Numbered from the stretch's first letter, positions 50,365 to 60,776 are shown. The stretch is DNA of 64,000 bases from Phenylobacterium haematophilum (GCF_014196295.1 NZ_JACIDK010000004.1:248001-312000); one strand, 5' to 3'. The notes: generated from the sequence alone by a model not told the origin. Numbers and translations are program-made.

Positions 50365-50706
50365 TTAGCCGCCCTGGCGCGAGATGATCTGGCCGCTCTG
50401 GGCGTCGACCACGAAGATGATCACGCGGCCGTCGTTGGTCTGCCACTGCACGAAATAGGCGGGGCGTCCGCCCGCGTCGCCCTGGGTCGTGTTCAGCTGA
50501 CGGCCCGGCGTGCGCGAGGCGATGTTGGCGATTACCTGCGACAGCGGCACCTGACGACCGCCGCGCACGGCGTCGCGGGCCGCGTCCTGATCGTGCCTGC
50601 CGCCATAGGACGGCCGGCCGTAGTCAGGGTACGGCTGGGCGACCGCCGCAGGGGCGGCCGCCAGCAACGCGGCTATGACAAGGAAGCGTTTCATGAACCG
50701 CAGCAT
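50365..50706 (-). CDS. Secreted PepSY-domain protein
   Basis: The 113-residue protein has a signal peptide (MKRFLVIAALLAAAPAAVAQ after MLRF), a short Tyr/Gly linker and a PepSY-like domain (VPLSQVIANIASRTPGRQL, AYFVQWQTNDGRVIIFVVDAQSG). PepSY proteins often sit next to PhoPQ-type systems and may modulate the sensor or envelope proteases. Starts at 50706 or 50694 are possible; a much longer in-frame alternative overlaps the J-domain gene and is rejected. Confidence 0.8.
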   Translation of the reverse strand: MLRFMKRFLVIAALLAAAPAAVAQPYPDYGRPSYGGRHDQDAARDAVRGGRQVPLSQVIANIASRTPGRQLNTTQGDAGGRPAYFVQWQTNDGRVIIFVVDAQSGQIISRQGG

Positions 50707-50786
50707 TAGATCCAGATCACTGAACCGGGCCTGAATACGAGGTTTATGAAGGCCCACGCCGACGCTGTCACTGGCGGCGGCGAAAA

Positions 50787-51704
50787 CTACCTCTTCCTGG
50801 GCGTGTACGGACGCTCTTTTCGCCAACGTTCGGCGAAGCTTTCGAGCTCCTGGTCGGGCTTTTCCGGCAGCATCAGCACGATGCGCGCCAGCAGATCGCC
50901 ACGCTTGCCCCGGCTGTCCGAAAGCCCCTTGCCCTTCAGTCGGAGCGACTGGCCGCTGTTGGCGCCCTTCGGAATCGTCAGCGTGACTGCGCCGTCAGGC
51001 GTGCGCGCGTCGACCTTCCCGCCGAGCACGGCGTCGGGGATCGAGACCGGCAGGTCCATCACCAGCGCCTCGCCCTCTCGGCGGAAGATCGGGTGCGGTC
51101 GCATGACCAGTTCGATGAAGGCGTCGCCTGGGCCGCCGCGGCCCGGCGAGCCCTGACCTTTCAGCCGCAGGGTCTGGCCTTCTTCAGCGCCTTTCGGAAT
51201 TGTGACGTCGATCGTCCGGCCGTCCGAGAAGGCGATGCGCTTCTTGGCGCCATGGATCGCTTCCTCCAGTTCGATCTCCAGCTTGGCCCGCACGTCGGAG
51301 CCACGCTGCGAGAAACCGCCGAAGCCGCCGCCTCCGCCGCCCCGCCGACCGAGGATCTCGCTGAACAGGTCGCCGAGATCGCCGCCTTCCATGGTCTCGG
51401 AATATCGGCCCTGGCCGCCCCAGGCATTGCCCTGCTGGCCGAACGGTCCCCCGCCGCCCCCAAACCCGCGCATGGTCTCGCGACCGTCGGCGTCGATCTC
51501 GCCGGCGTCGAACTTCTTGCGCTTCTCGGCGTCGCCCAGGATGTCGAAGGCGGCGCTGACCTGCTTGAAGCGCTCCTCGGCGGCCTTGTTGCCGGGATTG
51601 GTGTCAGGATGATGCTGCTTGGCGAGCTTCCGGAACGCCTTGCGGATCTCGTCAGCGCTCGCGCTGCGAGAGACGCCCAGCTCCTGGTAGGGGTCGCGCG
51701 CCAA
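50787..51704 (-). CDS. DnaJ-like co-chaperone (CbpA type)
   Basis: The 305-residue protein has an N-terminal J domain with the HPD motif in KQHHPDTNPGN, a Gly/Phe/Gln-rich linker (about 80-130) and two DnaJ C-terminal substrate domains without the zinc-finger cysteines. This is the CbpA/DnaJ type II layout. It stimulates DnaK and delivers unfolded proteins. Confidence 0.92.
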   Translation of the reverse strand: MARDPYQELGVSRSASADEIRKAFRKLAKQHHPDTNPGNKAAEERFKQVSAAFDILGDAEKRKKFDAGEIDADGRETMRGFGGGGGPFGQQGNAWGGQGRYSETMEGGDLGDLFSEILGRRGGGGGGFGGFSQRGSDVRAKLEIELEEAIHGAKKRIAFSDGRTIDVTIPKGAEEGQTLRLKGQGSPGRGGPGDAFIELVMRPHPIFRREGEALVMDLPVSIPDAVLGGKVDARTPDGAVTLTIPKGANSGQSLRLKGKGLSDSRGKRGDLLARIVLMLPEKPDQELESFAERWRKERPYTPRKR

Positions 51705-51813
51705 GGAAGGGTCCTTTCAAACTCGGGAGATAACTACGGGGCACTCAATTAGGCCGTTTAGCGGACGGCGCAAGCCTCTATGTGACATATTTACCACAAT
51801 CAAAGGGCGCGCC

Positions 51814-52278
51814 CTAGTCTTCGCCACGCTCCTCCAGGAGATCCCACGCCGCATATTGGATGGCGTCCTCGGGGTCCTCCAAGGTTTCCTCGCTGATGGT
51901 CTCGCCGCGGATCGACACGCCAGCCGCGTGCACGCTCTCCGGGTCGCCAGAGACCAGCGGATGCCAGGACGCCAGCCCCCGGCCCTCATTGATACGCCGA
52001 TAGGCGCAGCTAAGCGGCATCCACTGCAAAGCGTCGATGTTCTGCGGCGTGAGCTTGATGCAGTCCGGCACGTGCTTCTTGCGCTCCGGATAGTTCGTGC
52101 ACGTGCAGCGTTCGGAGTCGAAGAGCTTGCAGTGCACGCGGGTCGGAAAGACCTCGCCGGTGTCCTCGTCCTCAAAGCGCACCAGGCAGCAGAGCCCGCA
52201 GCCGTCGCACAGGCTCTCCCACTCGCGCACCGTCATCTGCTCGAGCGACTTCGTTTCCCAGAAAGGCCTCGAAGCCAT
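51814..52278 (-). CDS. YcgN family cysteine-cluster protein
   Basis: The 154-residue protein starts RPFWETKSLEQMTVREWESL and contains CDGCGLCCLV and HCKLFDSERCTCTNY, the conserved cysteine set of UPF0260/YcgN. The cysteines probably bind a metal or an Fe-S cluster, but the function is unknown. It is divergent from the penicillin-binding protein gene, 47 bases away. Confidence 0.9.
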   Translation of the reverse strand: MASRPFWETKSLEQMTVREWESLCDGCGLCCLVRFEDEDTGEVFPTRVHCKLFDSERCTCTNYPERKKHVPDCIKLTPQNIDALQWMPLSCAYRRINEGRGLASWHPLVSGDPESVHAAGVSIRGETISEETLEDPEDAIQYAAWDLLEERGED

Positions 52279-52325
52279 GCTACAGGCGCCCTACACAATC
52301 CAATTCAAGCCGACCCAGATTACCC

Positions 52326-54428
52326 GTGACCGACGACAACAACGACCCCAACCGCGCCAAGACGCCTTTCGGCCAGCGCCGGGAGCCGCCAGAGGCTGAC
52401 CTGACCGGTTCGCCGTCCAAAGGCAAGCGTAGCGGGCGGTCTCTTTTGCGGGCGGTGCTCAAGTGGTCCGTCGTCGCGATGCTGGTGCTGGTCGTCGCCG
52501 GCGTGATCGCGGCCGGCGTGGCCTGGAACCACATCAGCAAGACTTACCTGCAGGATCTGCCCCAGGTGCCGACCCGGCAGGAGATTTACGCCTCCAAGCG
52601 GGCCCCGGCGATCAAGTTCTACGACATGAACGGCCAATTCATCGCCTCGCGCGGGCCGCAGTACGGTGAGAACGTGCGGCTGGCGGCCCTGCCAGACTAT
52701 GTGCCGAAGGCGTTCCTGGCGGCCGAGGACCGCCGCTTCTACCAGCACGGCGCGGTCGATCCCTGGGCGATCGCGCGGGCCGCACGCGCCAATCACAAGG
52801 CCGGCCGCGTCGTCGAAGGCGGCTCGACCATTACCCAGCAGCTCGCCAAGGGCATGTTCCTCAGTCCTGAGCAGAACCTGAAGCGCAAGATCCAGGAGGC
52901 CGCGCTCGCCTACAAGCTGGAGCAGATGCTGACCAAGGACGAGGTGCTTGAGCTCTATCTCGACCGCATCTACTTCGGGGCCAACACTTTTGGCCTGGAC
53001 GGCGCCTCACGCACCTATTTCGGCAAGCCGGCCACCCAGCTGAACCTTTCAGAGGCCGCGCTGTTGGCCTCGCTGCCAAAGGCGCCGTCGCGGATGGCGC
53101 TCCATCACAACATGGACAAGGCGCTGCAGCGCCAGCGTCTGGTGCTTGAGCGGATGCGCGGCGAAAATTGGATCAGCGACGCCGAGATGCGGGCCGCCCG
53201 CGCTGCTCCGCCGAAGCTCGCCGCGACCGCCTTGGCGAACGAAGGCGACAACGGCTACCTCATCGACTACGCCCAGGCTGAGGTGCTGCGGATGGTCGGC
53301 GAGAACTCGCCCGACCTCAACGTCACCCTGACGGTCGACCCGCGCCTCCAGGCCGCGGGCGCCCAGGTGCTGCGGCGGATCATCGAGGTCGACGGCAAGG
53401 CCAGCGGCGCCAGCCAGGGCGCGATGATCGCGCTGGATTCGACCGGCGCGATCCGGACAATGGTCGGCGGCGTCGACTACACCAAGAGCGTCTTCAACCG
53501 CGCCGTCCAGGCCAAGCGCCAGCCAGGCTCCAGCTTCAAGCCGTTCATCTATGCGGCCGCGCTGGAAAGGGGCGTGCTTCCCACCGACACCCGCATCGAC
53601 GAGCCGGTGAAGATCGGCGACTGGGAGCCCAAGAACTACGGCGGCAAATACGCCGGGGCCGTGACCGTCGAGTCCGCCCTGGCCCGCTCGCTCAACACCG
53701 TCGCGGTCCAGCTCGGCCAGGAAGTCGGCCCAGAGGCGATCGCCAACCTCGCCGGCCGCTTCGGCATCAGCACCCTGCCGCCGAGCCCGAACCTGTCGGT
53801 CTCCTTGGGCGCATACGAAGTCCCGCTGATCGAGATGACCTCGGCCTACCAGGTGTTCCAGCAGGCCGGGAACCGTCTGCGGCCCTACATCGTCGCGCAA
53901 ATTCAGACGACCGACGGCCAGGTGATTTACACCCACCAGACCTCGTCGCCCGTGCCGGCCTACGACATCCACTGGGCCAGCATGATGGTGAAGATGATGC
54001 AGAAGGTGGTGACCAGCGGGACCGGGACGCGGGCCAACTTCGGGCGGCCGGCGGCGGGCAAGACCGGCACCAGCCAAAACTTCCGCGACGCCTGGTTCAT
54101 TGGCTTCACGCCAGACTACGTCGCCGGGGTCTGGGTCGGCAACGACGACGACAAGCCGATGAACCAGGTGACGGGAGGCCAGGTCGCCGCCGCCATCTGG
54201 AAGGATTACATGGTCACGGCCCACATGAACCTGCCGAGCCGCGAGTTCGAATGGCTGCTGCCCGACCCGGAGCCGGTCTACGATGACGACCCGCGCAACG
54301 GCTTCTACGAAGGCCTGGCCTACGATTTCGAGACCGCCGAGCGCGACGTCGCCCCGTTGCCGCAGCCGATCCCGATGTTGCCGATCCCGGAAGTCGCCGA
54401 GCCGGACATCGAGCCTGCGCCGAACTGA
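52326..54428 (+). CDS. Class A penicillin-binding protein (PBP1a family)
   Basis: The 700-residue bifunctional peptidoglycan synthase has a short cytoplasmic tail and one membrane helix (VVAMLVLVVAGVIAAGVAW, about 50-70). The glycosyltransferase domain has catalytic Glu134 in EDRRFYQHGAVDP and GGSTITQQLAKG. The transpeptidase domain has Ser402-x-x-Lys405 in GSSFKPF, SLN in ARSLNTV and KTG in AGKTGTS. It polymerises lipid II and cross-links the peptides. The start is a GTG. Confidence 0.92.
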   Translation: MTDDNNDPNRAKTPFGQRREPPEADLTGSPSKGKRSGRSLLRAVLKWSVVAMLVLVVAGVIAAGVAWNHISKTYLQDLPQVPTRQEIYASKRAPAIKFYDMNGQFIASRGPQYGENVRLAALPDYVPKAFLAAEDRRFYQHGAVDPWAIARAARANHKAGRVVEGGSTITQQLAKGMFLSPEQNLKRKIQEAALAYKLEQMLTKDEVLELYLDRIYFGANTFGLDGASRTYFGKPATQLNLSEAALLASLPKAPSRMALHHNMDKALQRQRLVLERMRGENWISDAEMRAARAAPPKLAATALANEGDNGYLIDYAQAEVLRMVGENSPDLNVTLTVDPRLQAAGAQVLRRIIEVDGKASGASQGAMIALDSTGAIRTMVGGVDYTKSVFNRAVQAKRQPGSSFKPFIYAAALERGVLPTDTRIDEPVKIGDWEPKNYGGKYAGAVTVESALARSLNTVAVQLGQEVGPEAIANLAGRFGISTLPPSPNLSVSLGAYEVPLIEMTSAYQVFQQAGNRLRPYIVAQIQTTDGQVIYTHQTSSPVPAYDIHWASMMVKMMQKVVTSGTGTRANFGRPAAGKTGTSQNFRDAWFIGFTPDYVAGVWVGNDDDKPMNQVTGGQVAAAIWKDYMVTAHMNLPSREFEWLLPDPEPVYDDDPRNGFYEGLAYDFETAERDVAPLPQPIPMLPIPEVAEPDIEPAPN

Positions 54429-54470
54429 GGGGTCGCCTCGGCGCGCGGCTCCCTATATGTGCAGGCGCCC

Positions 54471-56273
54471 ATGAAGCCCCCCGTTCTCGCCCTCAAGGAC
54501 GTCCGCCTCGCCGACGGTCCCAAGATGCTGTTCGACGGCGTCGACCTGGCGGTCGAGCCGCGCTCGCGCGCCTGCCTGGTCGGCCGGAACGGCGCGGGCA
54601 AGTCGACGCTGCTGAAGATCCTGGCTGGCCAGATCGCCGCCGACGAGGGCGAGCGCACGGTGCAGCCGTCGATCCGCATCGCCTATGTGCCGCAAGAGCC
54701 GGACATCAGCGGAGAGACCCTCCTCGACTACGTGATCGCCGGCGGAGCCGAGCCGCACCGCGGTGAAGCGGCGCTGGAACTGTTCGGCATCGACCCAACC
54801 AAGCCGACCCAGGGCTTGTCGGGCGGCGAGATCCGCCGCACCGCCCTGGCCCGCGCCTTCGCCGAGGAGCCGGACGTCATCCTGCTGGACGAGCCGACAA
54901 ACCACCTCGACATCCTCGCCATTGAGACCCTGGAAGCCGAGCTCGCCAACACCCGCGCCGCCCTGGTCATCGTCAGCCACGACCGCGCGTTCCTGGAGCG
55001 CGTCACCAACCGCTGCTTCTGGCTTGAACACCGGCGGGTGCGTCGCCTCGAAAAGGGCTTCGCCGCCTTCGACGAATGGGTGGAGCGCATCCTGGCAGCC
55101 GAGGCAGAGGAAGGCCGCCGGCTCGATAAGCAGCTGGAGAAGGAAGAGTACTGGCTGCGCCGTGGCGTCACCGGCCGCCGGGCCCGCAACGAGGGCCGTC
55201 GGCGGGCGCTGATGGAGTTGCGCAAGACCAAGGTCGAGCGCATGCGCGAAGTGCGCGGCGACCTGTCGATGGGTCTGGCCTCGTCGGGCCTATCAGGCCA
55301 ACGCGTGGCTGAGGTCAAGAACATCGCCAAGGCGTTCGGCGACCGCACCCTGGTCAAGGACTTCTCGACCCGGATTCTGCGGGGCGACCGCGTCGCCATC
55401 GTCGGCCCGAACGGCGCGGGCAAGACCACCCTGGTCAAACTGCTGCTGGGCGAGCTGCCGCCCGACAGCGGCTCGGTGAACCTCGGGGTGAACCTGGAGA
55501 TCGCCTACATCGATCAGGGCCGCGTCGACCTGAAGCCGGAGATGATGCTGCGCGACGTGCTGACGCCGCTCGGCGGCGACCAGGTCATGGTGCGCGGTCA
55601 GCCCAAACATGTGGCGGCCTACGCCAAGGAATTCCTGTTCACCGACAACCAGCTGCGCCAGCCGGTCCGGAGCCTGTCGGGCGGCGAACGCAACCGCCTG
55701 CTGCTGGCCCGCGCCCTGGCCACGCCCGCCAACCTGCTCGTGCTGGACGAGCCGACCAACGACCTCGACATGGACACGCTGGACCTGCTCGAGGACCTGC
55801 TGGCCGATTACGAGGGCACGCTGATCCTGGTCAGCCACGACCGCGACTTCGTCGACCGGCTGGCCACCTCGACCATCGCGCTGGATGGACACGGCAAGGT
55901 CGTCGAGACTCCTGGCGGCTGGCAGGACTTCCTGTCGCAGAACCCAGGCTTCTTCAAATCCGTCGCCGACGGCGCAGCTCAGCCGGCCCCAGCGCCGAAG
56001 TCTTCTCCCGCCCCGCGCGTCGAGCCGCCCAAGCCCAGCAAGCTGTCCTACAAGGATCAGCGCCGCCTACAGGAGCTGGACGCGGCCATCGCCGCCCTGC
56101 CCGGCAAGATCGCCAAGCTCGAGGCCGACCTGGCCGATCCCAATCTCTACGCGCGCGACCCCGCCGCCTTCGCCAAGCTGAGCGCCGCGCTGGAGTCGGC
56201 GCGCCAGGAGCTTTCGGCGTCCGAGGAAGAGTGGCTGGAACTGGAAGAGCGCCGCGAGGCCTTGGCCCGCTAG
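54471..56273 (+). CDS. uup: ABC-F ATPase (Uup-like)
   Basis: The 600-residue soluble protein has two ABC domains. The first has GRNGAGKST and LSGGEIRRTALARAF with DEPTNHLD; the second has GPNGAGKTT and [15 protein letters not shown] with [10 protein letters not shown]-terminal coiled coil (about 525-600; YKDQRRLQELDAAIAALPGK) resembles the DNA- or ribosome-binding tail of Uup. The ATG at 54471 is preferred over a GTG four codons earlier. Its TAG shares CTAG with the converging SPOR gene. Confidence 0.88.
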   Translation: MKPPVLALKDVRLADGPKMLFDGVDLAVEPRSRACLVGRNGAGKSTLLKILAGQIAADEGERTVQPSIRIAYVPQEPDISGETLLDYVIAGGAEPHRGEAALELFGIDPTKPTQGLSGGEIRRTALARAFAEEPDVILLDEPTNHLDILAIETLEAELANTRAALVIVSHDRAFLERVTNRCFWLEHRRVRRLEKGFAAFDEWVERILAAEAEEGRRLDKQLEKEEYWLRRGVTGRRARNEGRRRALMELRKTKVERMREVRGDLSMGLASSGLSGQRVAEVKNIAKAFGDRTLVKDFSTRILRGDRVAIVGPNGAGKTTLVKLLLGELPPDSGSVNLGVNLEIAYIDQGRVDLKPEMMLRDVLTPLGGDQVMVRGQPKHVAAYAKEFLFTDNQLRQPVRSLSGGERNRLLLARALATPANLLVLDEPTNDLDMDTLDLLEDLLADYEGTLILVSHDRDFVDRLATSTIALDGHGKVVETPGGWQDFLSQNPGFFKSVADGAAQPAPAPKSSPAPRVEPPKPSKLSYKDQRRLQELDAAIAALPGKIAKLEADLADPNLYARDPAAFAKLSAALESARQELSASEEEWLELEERREALAR

Positions 56274-57325
56274 CGGATGAAGCAGTCGCCCTTCAGGCCG
56301 TTGCAGAACGCCTGAGCTTCGGCGCGGGTCTGGAACCCGGTCACCAGCGCCCGGTGGAAGGTCTTGCCGTCGACGACGACGCTGCGCACGGCGGTGGTTA
56401 GCGGCGGCGTCACCTTGCCCTTGATCTTGGCCAGGGCCTCGCGCGCCTGAGGCTCGCTGGCCGCGGCCGCGATCTGTACGGCGACCTTGCCGGCGGTCTT
56501 GGGCTTTGAAGTCCGGGGTGGGGTCGGCGTGGGTCGAGCGGCGCCTTCGCGCACCGCCGCCGGGGTCAATGGGCGCAGGTCGAGCGCGGGCTGCAACGCC
56601 GCTTCCACCGATGCGGCTGCGGGCGGAATCGCCGGAACGGCAGCAAGCCCCGCGCTCGCCGGCCGTGTCCGGCGCGCCTCGACCGACGTGCGCATCGGCG
56701 CTTCTTCGGTGGGAACCGGCGGTCCGGCCGGCGGGCTCGGCGCAAGCTCGACGATCTCCAACGGCGCGCTCTTCGCAGGCTTGGCGGGCTTGGCCGGCGC
56801 AGGCCTCGGCGCGGGCTTGGAGGGTGCTGGCTTTTCCGACACGGGTGGCGCCGCGGCCATCTGCTGCGCCGGTCCGCAAACCGCGCGGATCACCTGCGCC
56901 AGATAGGCGTCGGGCGAGGGCTGCACCCAGCCGCCTGGAACATGGCGGTTGATCGCCACGCCCTTGGCCTGCGGCTCGGTGAAGACGGTCATCTTGACCA
57001 CCATGTCGCGCCGCCGCACGCAGTCGACGTTTACGGTCGAGCGCATAGAGCGGTAGCCGATCACGCGTTCAGCCTCGTCCGAGATCACCTCGCCCTGCAG
57101 GACGACGCCCTCGAACACGCCGCCGCCGTCGCTCGGCGTCCCACGGTTGCGGATCGCCACCACGAGGTCCGACTTGGCATAGACCACGGAGGAAGGTGGG
57201 AGACCGCTGGCGGCGACCGCACGGCGTTCGCGCGAGTTGAGCGCGCCATCGCCCTTGTCGGCGTGCGCGCCCTGGGCCAGCGCCAGCGCCGCCAGCGTCA
57301 CTCCCAACCCGAACCGCGCGCGCAC
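56270..57325 (-). CDS. SPOR-domain periplasmic protein
   Basis: The 351-residue protein has a signal peptide (VRARFGLGVTLAALALAQGAHA) and a folded N-terminal part with Cys in VNVDCVRRRD and RAVCGPAQQ. A long Pro/Lys/Ala-rich linker (about 165-275) leads to a C-terminal SPOR domain (KVAVQIAAAASEPQAREALA, then FHRALVTGFQTRAEAQAFCN, ending CFIR). SPOR domains bind denuded glycan strands at the division septum. The GTG start at 57325 has AGGAGG seven bases before it; an upstream TTG would put that motif inside the coding sequence. Confidence 0.8.
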   Translation of the reverse strand: MRARFGLGVTLAALALAQGAHADKGDGALNSRERRAVAASGLPPSSVVYAKSDLVVAIRNRGTPSDGGGVFEGVVLQGEVISDEAERVIGYRSMRSTVNVDCVRRRDMVVKMTVFTEPQAKGVAINRHVPGGWVQPSPDAYLAQVIRAVCGPAQQMAAAPPVSEKPAPSKPAPRPAPAKPAKPAKSAPLEIVELAPSPPAGPPVPTEEAPMRTSVEARRTRPASAGLAAVPAIPPAAASVEAALQPALDLRPLTPAAVREGAARPTPTPPRTSKPKTAGKVAVQIAAAASEPQAREALAKIKGKVTPPLTTAVRSVVVDGKTFHRALVTGFQTRAEAQAFCNGLKGDCFIR

Positions 57326-57378
57326 CGTCCCCTCCTTGCTTCGCAACCTCGACCTGCAGGAATTCGCATAGTTCGAGG

Positions 57379-57413
57379 CCCCGCAACAGGGTCAGCGACG
57401 GAACCCTGCGGGG
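57379..57413. other. Hairpin in the divergent promoter region
   Basis: CCCCG and CAGGGT on the left pair with ACCCTG and CGGGG on the right, with a three-base bulge (CAA) and a 10-base loop. It lies in the 296-base gap between the SPOR gene and the MASE1 kinase gene. It could be an RNA leader structure or an operator. The rest of that gap shows nothing recognisable. Confidence 0.35.
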
Positions 57414-57621
57414 AGCCCCCACACGCTATCCCGCATCGAACTCCACGCTTGGATCCTTGGGGATGACGAGGGGCGTCGTCGCGGGTGACCGCAGCGCCGC
57501 CCTCTTGCCATGGGTATCGCCCAATTTTCAGGCGCCTGCGACATACCGTCCCGCCAAGAGCGGCCCTTAAGCGTTTGGTGGGCAAGCAGGGCGCAGCATC
57601 GCCGAGACGCGCGGGAAACCC

Positions 57622-59691
57622 ATGACGGCTCGGACCTGGCTCTACAATCTGGCGCTCGCCAGCGGCGTGGCTTTGGCATACGGCGCAAGCATGGCGTTCA
57701 GCCTGAACCTGACCCGCGAGGGCGCAGGGATCGCGACCATCTGGTTCGCCGGCGGCATCCTCGCGGCCGGTCTCCTGTTGCTTCCGCGGCGCTGGGGGCT
57801 GGCGGCCGCAGCCGCCTGTTTCGCCCTTCAGTTCGCCTACAACCTCATGGTCGGCAACCCGCCCCTGGCGGCGGCGACTTTTCCGACGCTGACGATCGGC
57901 GAGGCGGCCGCCACCGCCTGGCTGGCGCGAAAGGTCTGCGGCGAGACGATGCGCCTGACAAGCATGGCCCGGGTGGCCCGCTTGCTCCTTCTCGCCGTCG
58001 CGCCCGCCACTGGCCTGACAGCCGTCCTCGCCGCCGATATCTTCACGCTCTACGGCCGCAGTTTCAACACGGTCCTGTCGGGCTGGTTCTACGGTCATGC
58101 GCTGGGCATGGCGATCATGCTGCCCGCCTGCCTGATGGTCGTACGGCCGGACATGGTCCGCGACTTCCGCCGGCCGGCGCTGGAGCAGCTCAGCCTCTAT
58201 GGCGTGGTCGCGGCGGCAAGCTTCATCAGCGTCATACCGGTGCGTTTTCCCTTGTCGCTGCTGCTGTTTCCTCTCATGGCCCTGGTCGCCTTCAGGCTTG
58301 GACCGCGCGGTGCGGCAGTCGGCGCAATGATCATGGCCGTGGTCCTCTCCAGCCTGATCGTCACCCTGCCTGGGGCTCCGAGCGGCGTGACCTGGAGCCT
58401 GGCGGAACGAACCCGTAGCCTGCAGTTCCTGATCGCCATCAACTTCTTCACCAGCCTGGCCACCGCGATGGTGATCGCCGACCAGAAGCGGATGAAGCGA
58501 CTGTGGGCGAGCCGCACCCGCATCGCCCGCGCCGCCCAGGGCCGAGCTATGGCCGCCGGCCAGGCCAAGACCGAGTTCCTGGCCACGATGAGCCACGAAA
58601 TCCGCACGCCGATGAGCTCGATCGTGGGCTTTACAGAGGTGCTGCTCAAGCGCGACGACCTGCCCGAACCCGCCCGTCGCCAGCTGGCGCTGATCGACCG
58701 CGCCGGCGCTTCGCTGCTGACTGTGGTCAACGACATCCTCGACTTCTCGAAGGTCGAGGCCGGCGAGGTCGAGCTTTCGCCCACGCCGATCAGCCCGCGC
58801 AGCGTCGCTCAGGACGCCCTGGCCATCGTCGCCGAGGCCGCCCGGCGCAAGGGCCTGGATCTTCAGCTCGGCTTCATCGGCCCGGTCGAGGCGCCCGTGA
58901 TGCTCGACGATCTGCGAGTGCGGCAGATTCTGCTCAATCTACTCTCCAACGCCATCAAGTTTACCGACCGGGGACGTGTGCGTCTCGATCTGCAGGCGAT
59001 CGAGACGACCGACGCCATGTTGTTGCGTTTCAAGGTCACGGACACAGGACCGGGCGTGCCATCCGAACAGGCCGGGCGCCTGTTCAAGCGCTTCAGCCAG
59101 GGCGACTCCTCGGTCAGCCGCACCCACGGCGGCACCGGCCTGGGCCTGGCGATCTGCCGTGGCCTGACCGAACTGATGGGCGGCAAGATCGGCGTCGAGA
59201 GCAAGCTAGGCGCTGGCGCGACCTTCTGGTTCGAAATCCCAGCCCAAAGCGCGGCCGGCGCGGCGCGCGAGGTCGCCGAGGCCCAGACAGCGGCCCCGCT
59301 CTCCGCCCGCGTGCTGCTGGTCGACGATCACCCGATGAACCGCGAGCTCGGGACCACGGTCCTCGGCCTGCTCGGCTGCGAGGTCATCCTGGCGGAAAAC
59401 GGCGAAGAAGCAGTGGCCGCCGCCCAGACCAGCGGCTGCGACCTGATCCTGATGGACGTTCACATGCCGCGCATGGACGGCTTGGAGGCGACGCGCGCCA
59501 TCCGCGCCTTGGGGGGCGTCTGCGCAGCCGTGCCGATCATCGCCATGAGCGCAGACGTGATGCCCGAGATGGAAGCCGCCTGCCTGCGGGCCGGCATGAA
59601 CGCGGCGGTCGGCAAGCCCATCCAGATCCAGGCCCTGCACGATGTCCTCGCCCGCTGGCTGGGCGAGGCGAGCGGCGTCGCCGCGGCCTGA
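57622..59691 (+). CDS. MASE1 hybrid sensor histidine kinase
   Basis: The 689-residue protein starts with a MASE1 membrane sensor of about eight helices (residues 1-290; [39 protein letters not shown]). HisKA with [19 protein letters not shown], HATPase with [14 protein letters not shown] and [12 protein letters not shown], and a C-terminal receiver with Asp in [13 protein letters not shown] follow. It is a hybrid kinase that needs a separate phosphotransferase. Its input is unknown. Confidence 0.9.
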   Translation: MTARTWLYNLALASGVALAYGASMAFSLNLTREGAGIATIWFAGGILAAGLLLLPRRWGLAAAAACFALQFAYNLMVGNPPLAAATFPTLTIGEAAATAWLARKVCGETMRLTSMARVARLLLLAVAPATGLTAVLAADIFTLYGRSFNTVLSGWFYGHALGMAIMLPACLMVVRPDMVRDFRRPALEQLSLYGVVAAASFISVIPVRFPLSLLLFPLMALVAFRLGPRGAAVGAMIMAVVLSSLIVTLPGAPSGVTWSLAERTRSLQFLIAINFFTSLATAMVIADQKRMKRLWASRTRIARAAQGRAMAAGQAKTEFLATMSHEIRTPMSSIVGFTEVLLKRDDLPEPARRQLALIDRAGASLLTVVNDILDFSKVEAGEVELSPTPISPRSVAQDALAIVAEAARRKGLDLQLGFIGPVEAPVMLDDLRVRQILLNLLSNAIKFTDRGRVRLDLQAIETTDAMLLRFKVTDTGPGVPSEQAGRLFKRFSQGDSSVSRTHGGTGLGLAICRGLTELMGGKIGVESKLGAGATFWFEIPAQSAAGAAREVAEAQTAAPLSARVLLVDDHPMNRELGTTVLGLLGCEVILAENGEEAVAAAQTSGCDLILMDVHMPRMDGLEATRAIRALGGVCAAVPIIAMSADVMPEMEAACLRAGMNAAVGKPIQIQALHDVLARWLGEASGVAAA

Positions 59692-59765
59692 ACTTTAGCG
59701 TCGCGCGCCCTTGGAACAGCGCGCGCGTACGCTTAGGCTCCCGGCGCTGAAAGTTGGGGAAGTCC

Positions 59766-60776
59766 ATGAAACTCCTGCGCCTCGCCGCCGTCGCGCTCGC
59801 GGCTCTCGCCTGCGCCTGTTCTCCGAGCCAGAAGGACGAGGCGGCCAAGGCGCCTGACGGGCGTACCACCATCCGCTTCGCCACCGACTGGCGCGCCCAG
59901 GCCGAACAGGGCGGCTTCTACCAGGCCGTGGCCACCGGCGAGTACGCCAAGCGCGGCCTCGACGTGCAGATCGTGCAGGGCGGCCCCGGCGTGAACGTGC
60001 CGCAGCTGCTCGCGTCCGGCGCGGTCGAGGCGGGCATGGGCTCCAACAGCTTCATCGTCATGAACCTCGCCAAGGAGAAGATCCCGGTGAAGGCCGTGGC
60101 GGCGATGATGCAGAAGGACCCGCAGGTCCTGATCGCTCACCCCGACCAGGGCCTGGAAAAGATCGCCGATCTCAAGGGCCGCCCGATCCTGCTGTCGGAC
60201 GCCTCAGTCACCGCCTTCTGGGTGTGGCTGAAGTCGAAGTACGGCTTCACCGACGACCAGGTGCGCAAGTACACCTTCAACGCCGCGCCGTTCCTGGCCG
60301 ACAAGCGCGTCGTCCAGCAGGGCTATGTCACCTCTGAGCCCTATACCATCGAGAAGCAGGCTGGCCTGAAACCGAGGGTCTTCCTGCTCGCCGACGAAGG
60401 CTATCCCGGCTACGCGACGATGGTCCTGGTTCCGGACAGCCTGATCGCCAAGAACCCGGCCGCCGTGAAGGCCTTCGTCGAGGGCTCGGCCGCCGGCTGG
60501 AAGAGCTATCTCTACGGCGACGCCGCGCCCGGCGACGCGCTGATCCGCAAGGACAATCCGGAAATGACCCAGGACGTCCTCGACCAGGCGCGCGAGAAGC
60601 TTAAGTCATACGGCATCGTCGATTCCGGCGACGCCCAGGCAGGCGGCATCGGCGTTATGACCGACGCTCGCTGGGCAGAGTTCTTCAACGTGGCGTCCAG
60701 CCAGGGGGTCTACCCCAAGGACATGGACTACAAGAGCGCCTACACGCTCCAGTTCGTGACGCCGGCCGCGAAGTGA
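59766..60776 (+). CDS. ABC transporter substrate-binding lipoprotein (NMT1/THI5-like)
   Basis: The 336-residue protein has a lipoprotein signal (MKLLRLAAVALAALACAC with Cys around 16-18). Its mature fold carries TTIRFATDWRAQAEQGGFYQ, GGPGVNVPQLLASGAVEAG and AFWVWLKSKYGF, the pattern of NMT1-like binding proteins for pyrimidine, sulfonate or related small ligands. The ligand is not determined. It is followed by the ATPase and permease of the same importer. The ATG at 59766 is preferred over a TTG at 59754. Confidence 0.85.
   Translation: MKLLRLAAVALAALACACSPSQKDEAAKAPDGRTTIRFATDWRAQAEQGGFYQAVATGEYAKRGLDVQIVQGGPGVNVPQLLASGAVEAGMGSNSFIVMNLAKEKIPVKAVAAMMQKDPQVLIAHPDQGLEKIADLKGRPILLSDASVTAFWVWLKSKYGFTDDQVRKYTFNAAPFLADKRVVQQGYVTSEPYTIEKQAGLKPRVFLLADEGYPGYATMVLVPDSLIAKNPAAVKAFVEGSAAGWKSYLYGDAAPGDALIRKDNPEMTQDVLDQAREKLKSYGIVDSGDAQAGGIGVMTDARWAEFFNVASSQGVYPKDMDYKSAYTLQFVTPAAK

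Noticed and set aside
57298..58596. Open frame of 432 codons antisense to the MASE1 kinase and its promoter region
   Set aside because: The translation is Arg/Gln/His-rich without fold signs; the opposite strand has a complete hybrid kinase.
59692..59765. TPP riboswitch before the NMT1-type importer
   Set aside because: The gap is only 74 bases and lacks a CUGAGA-type thi-box core.
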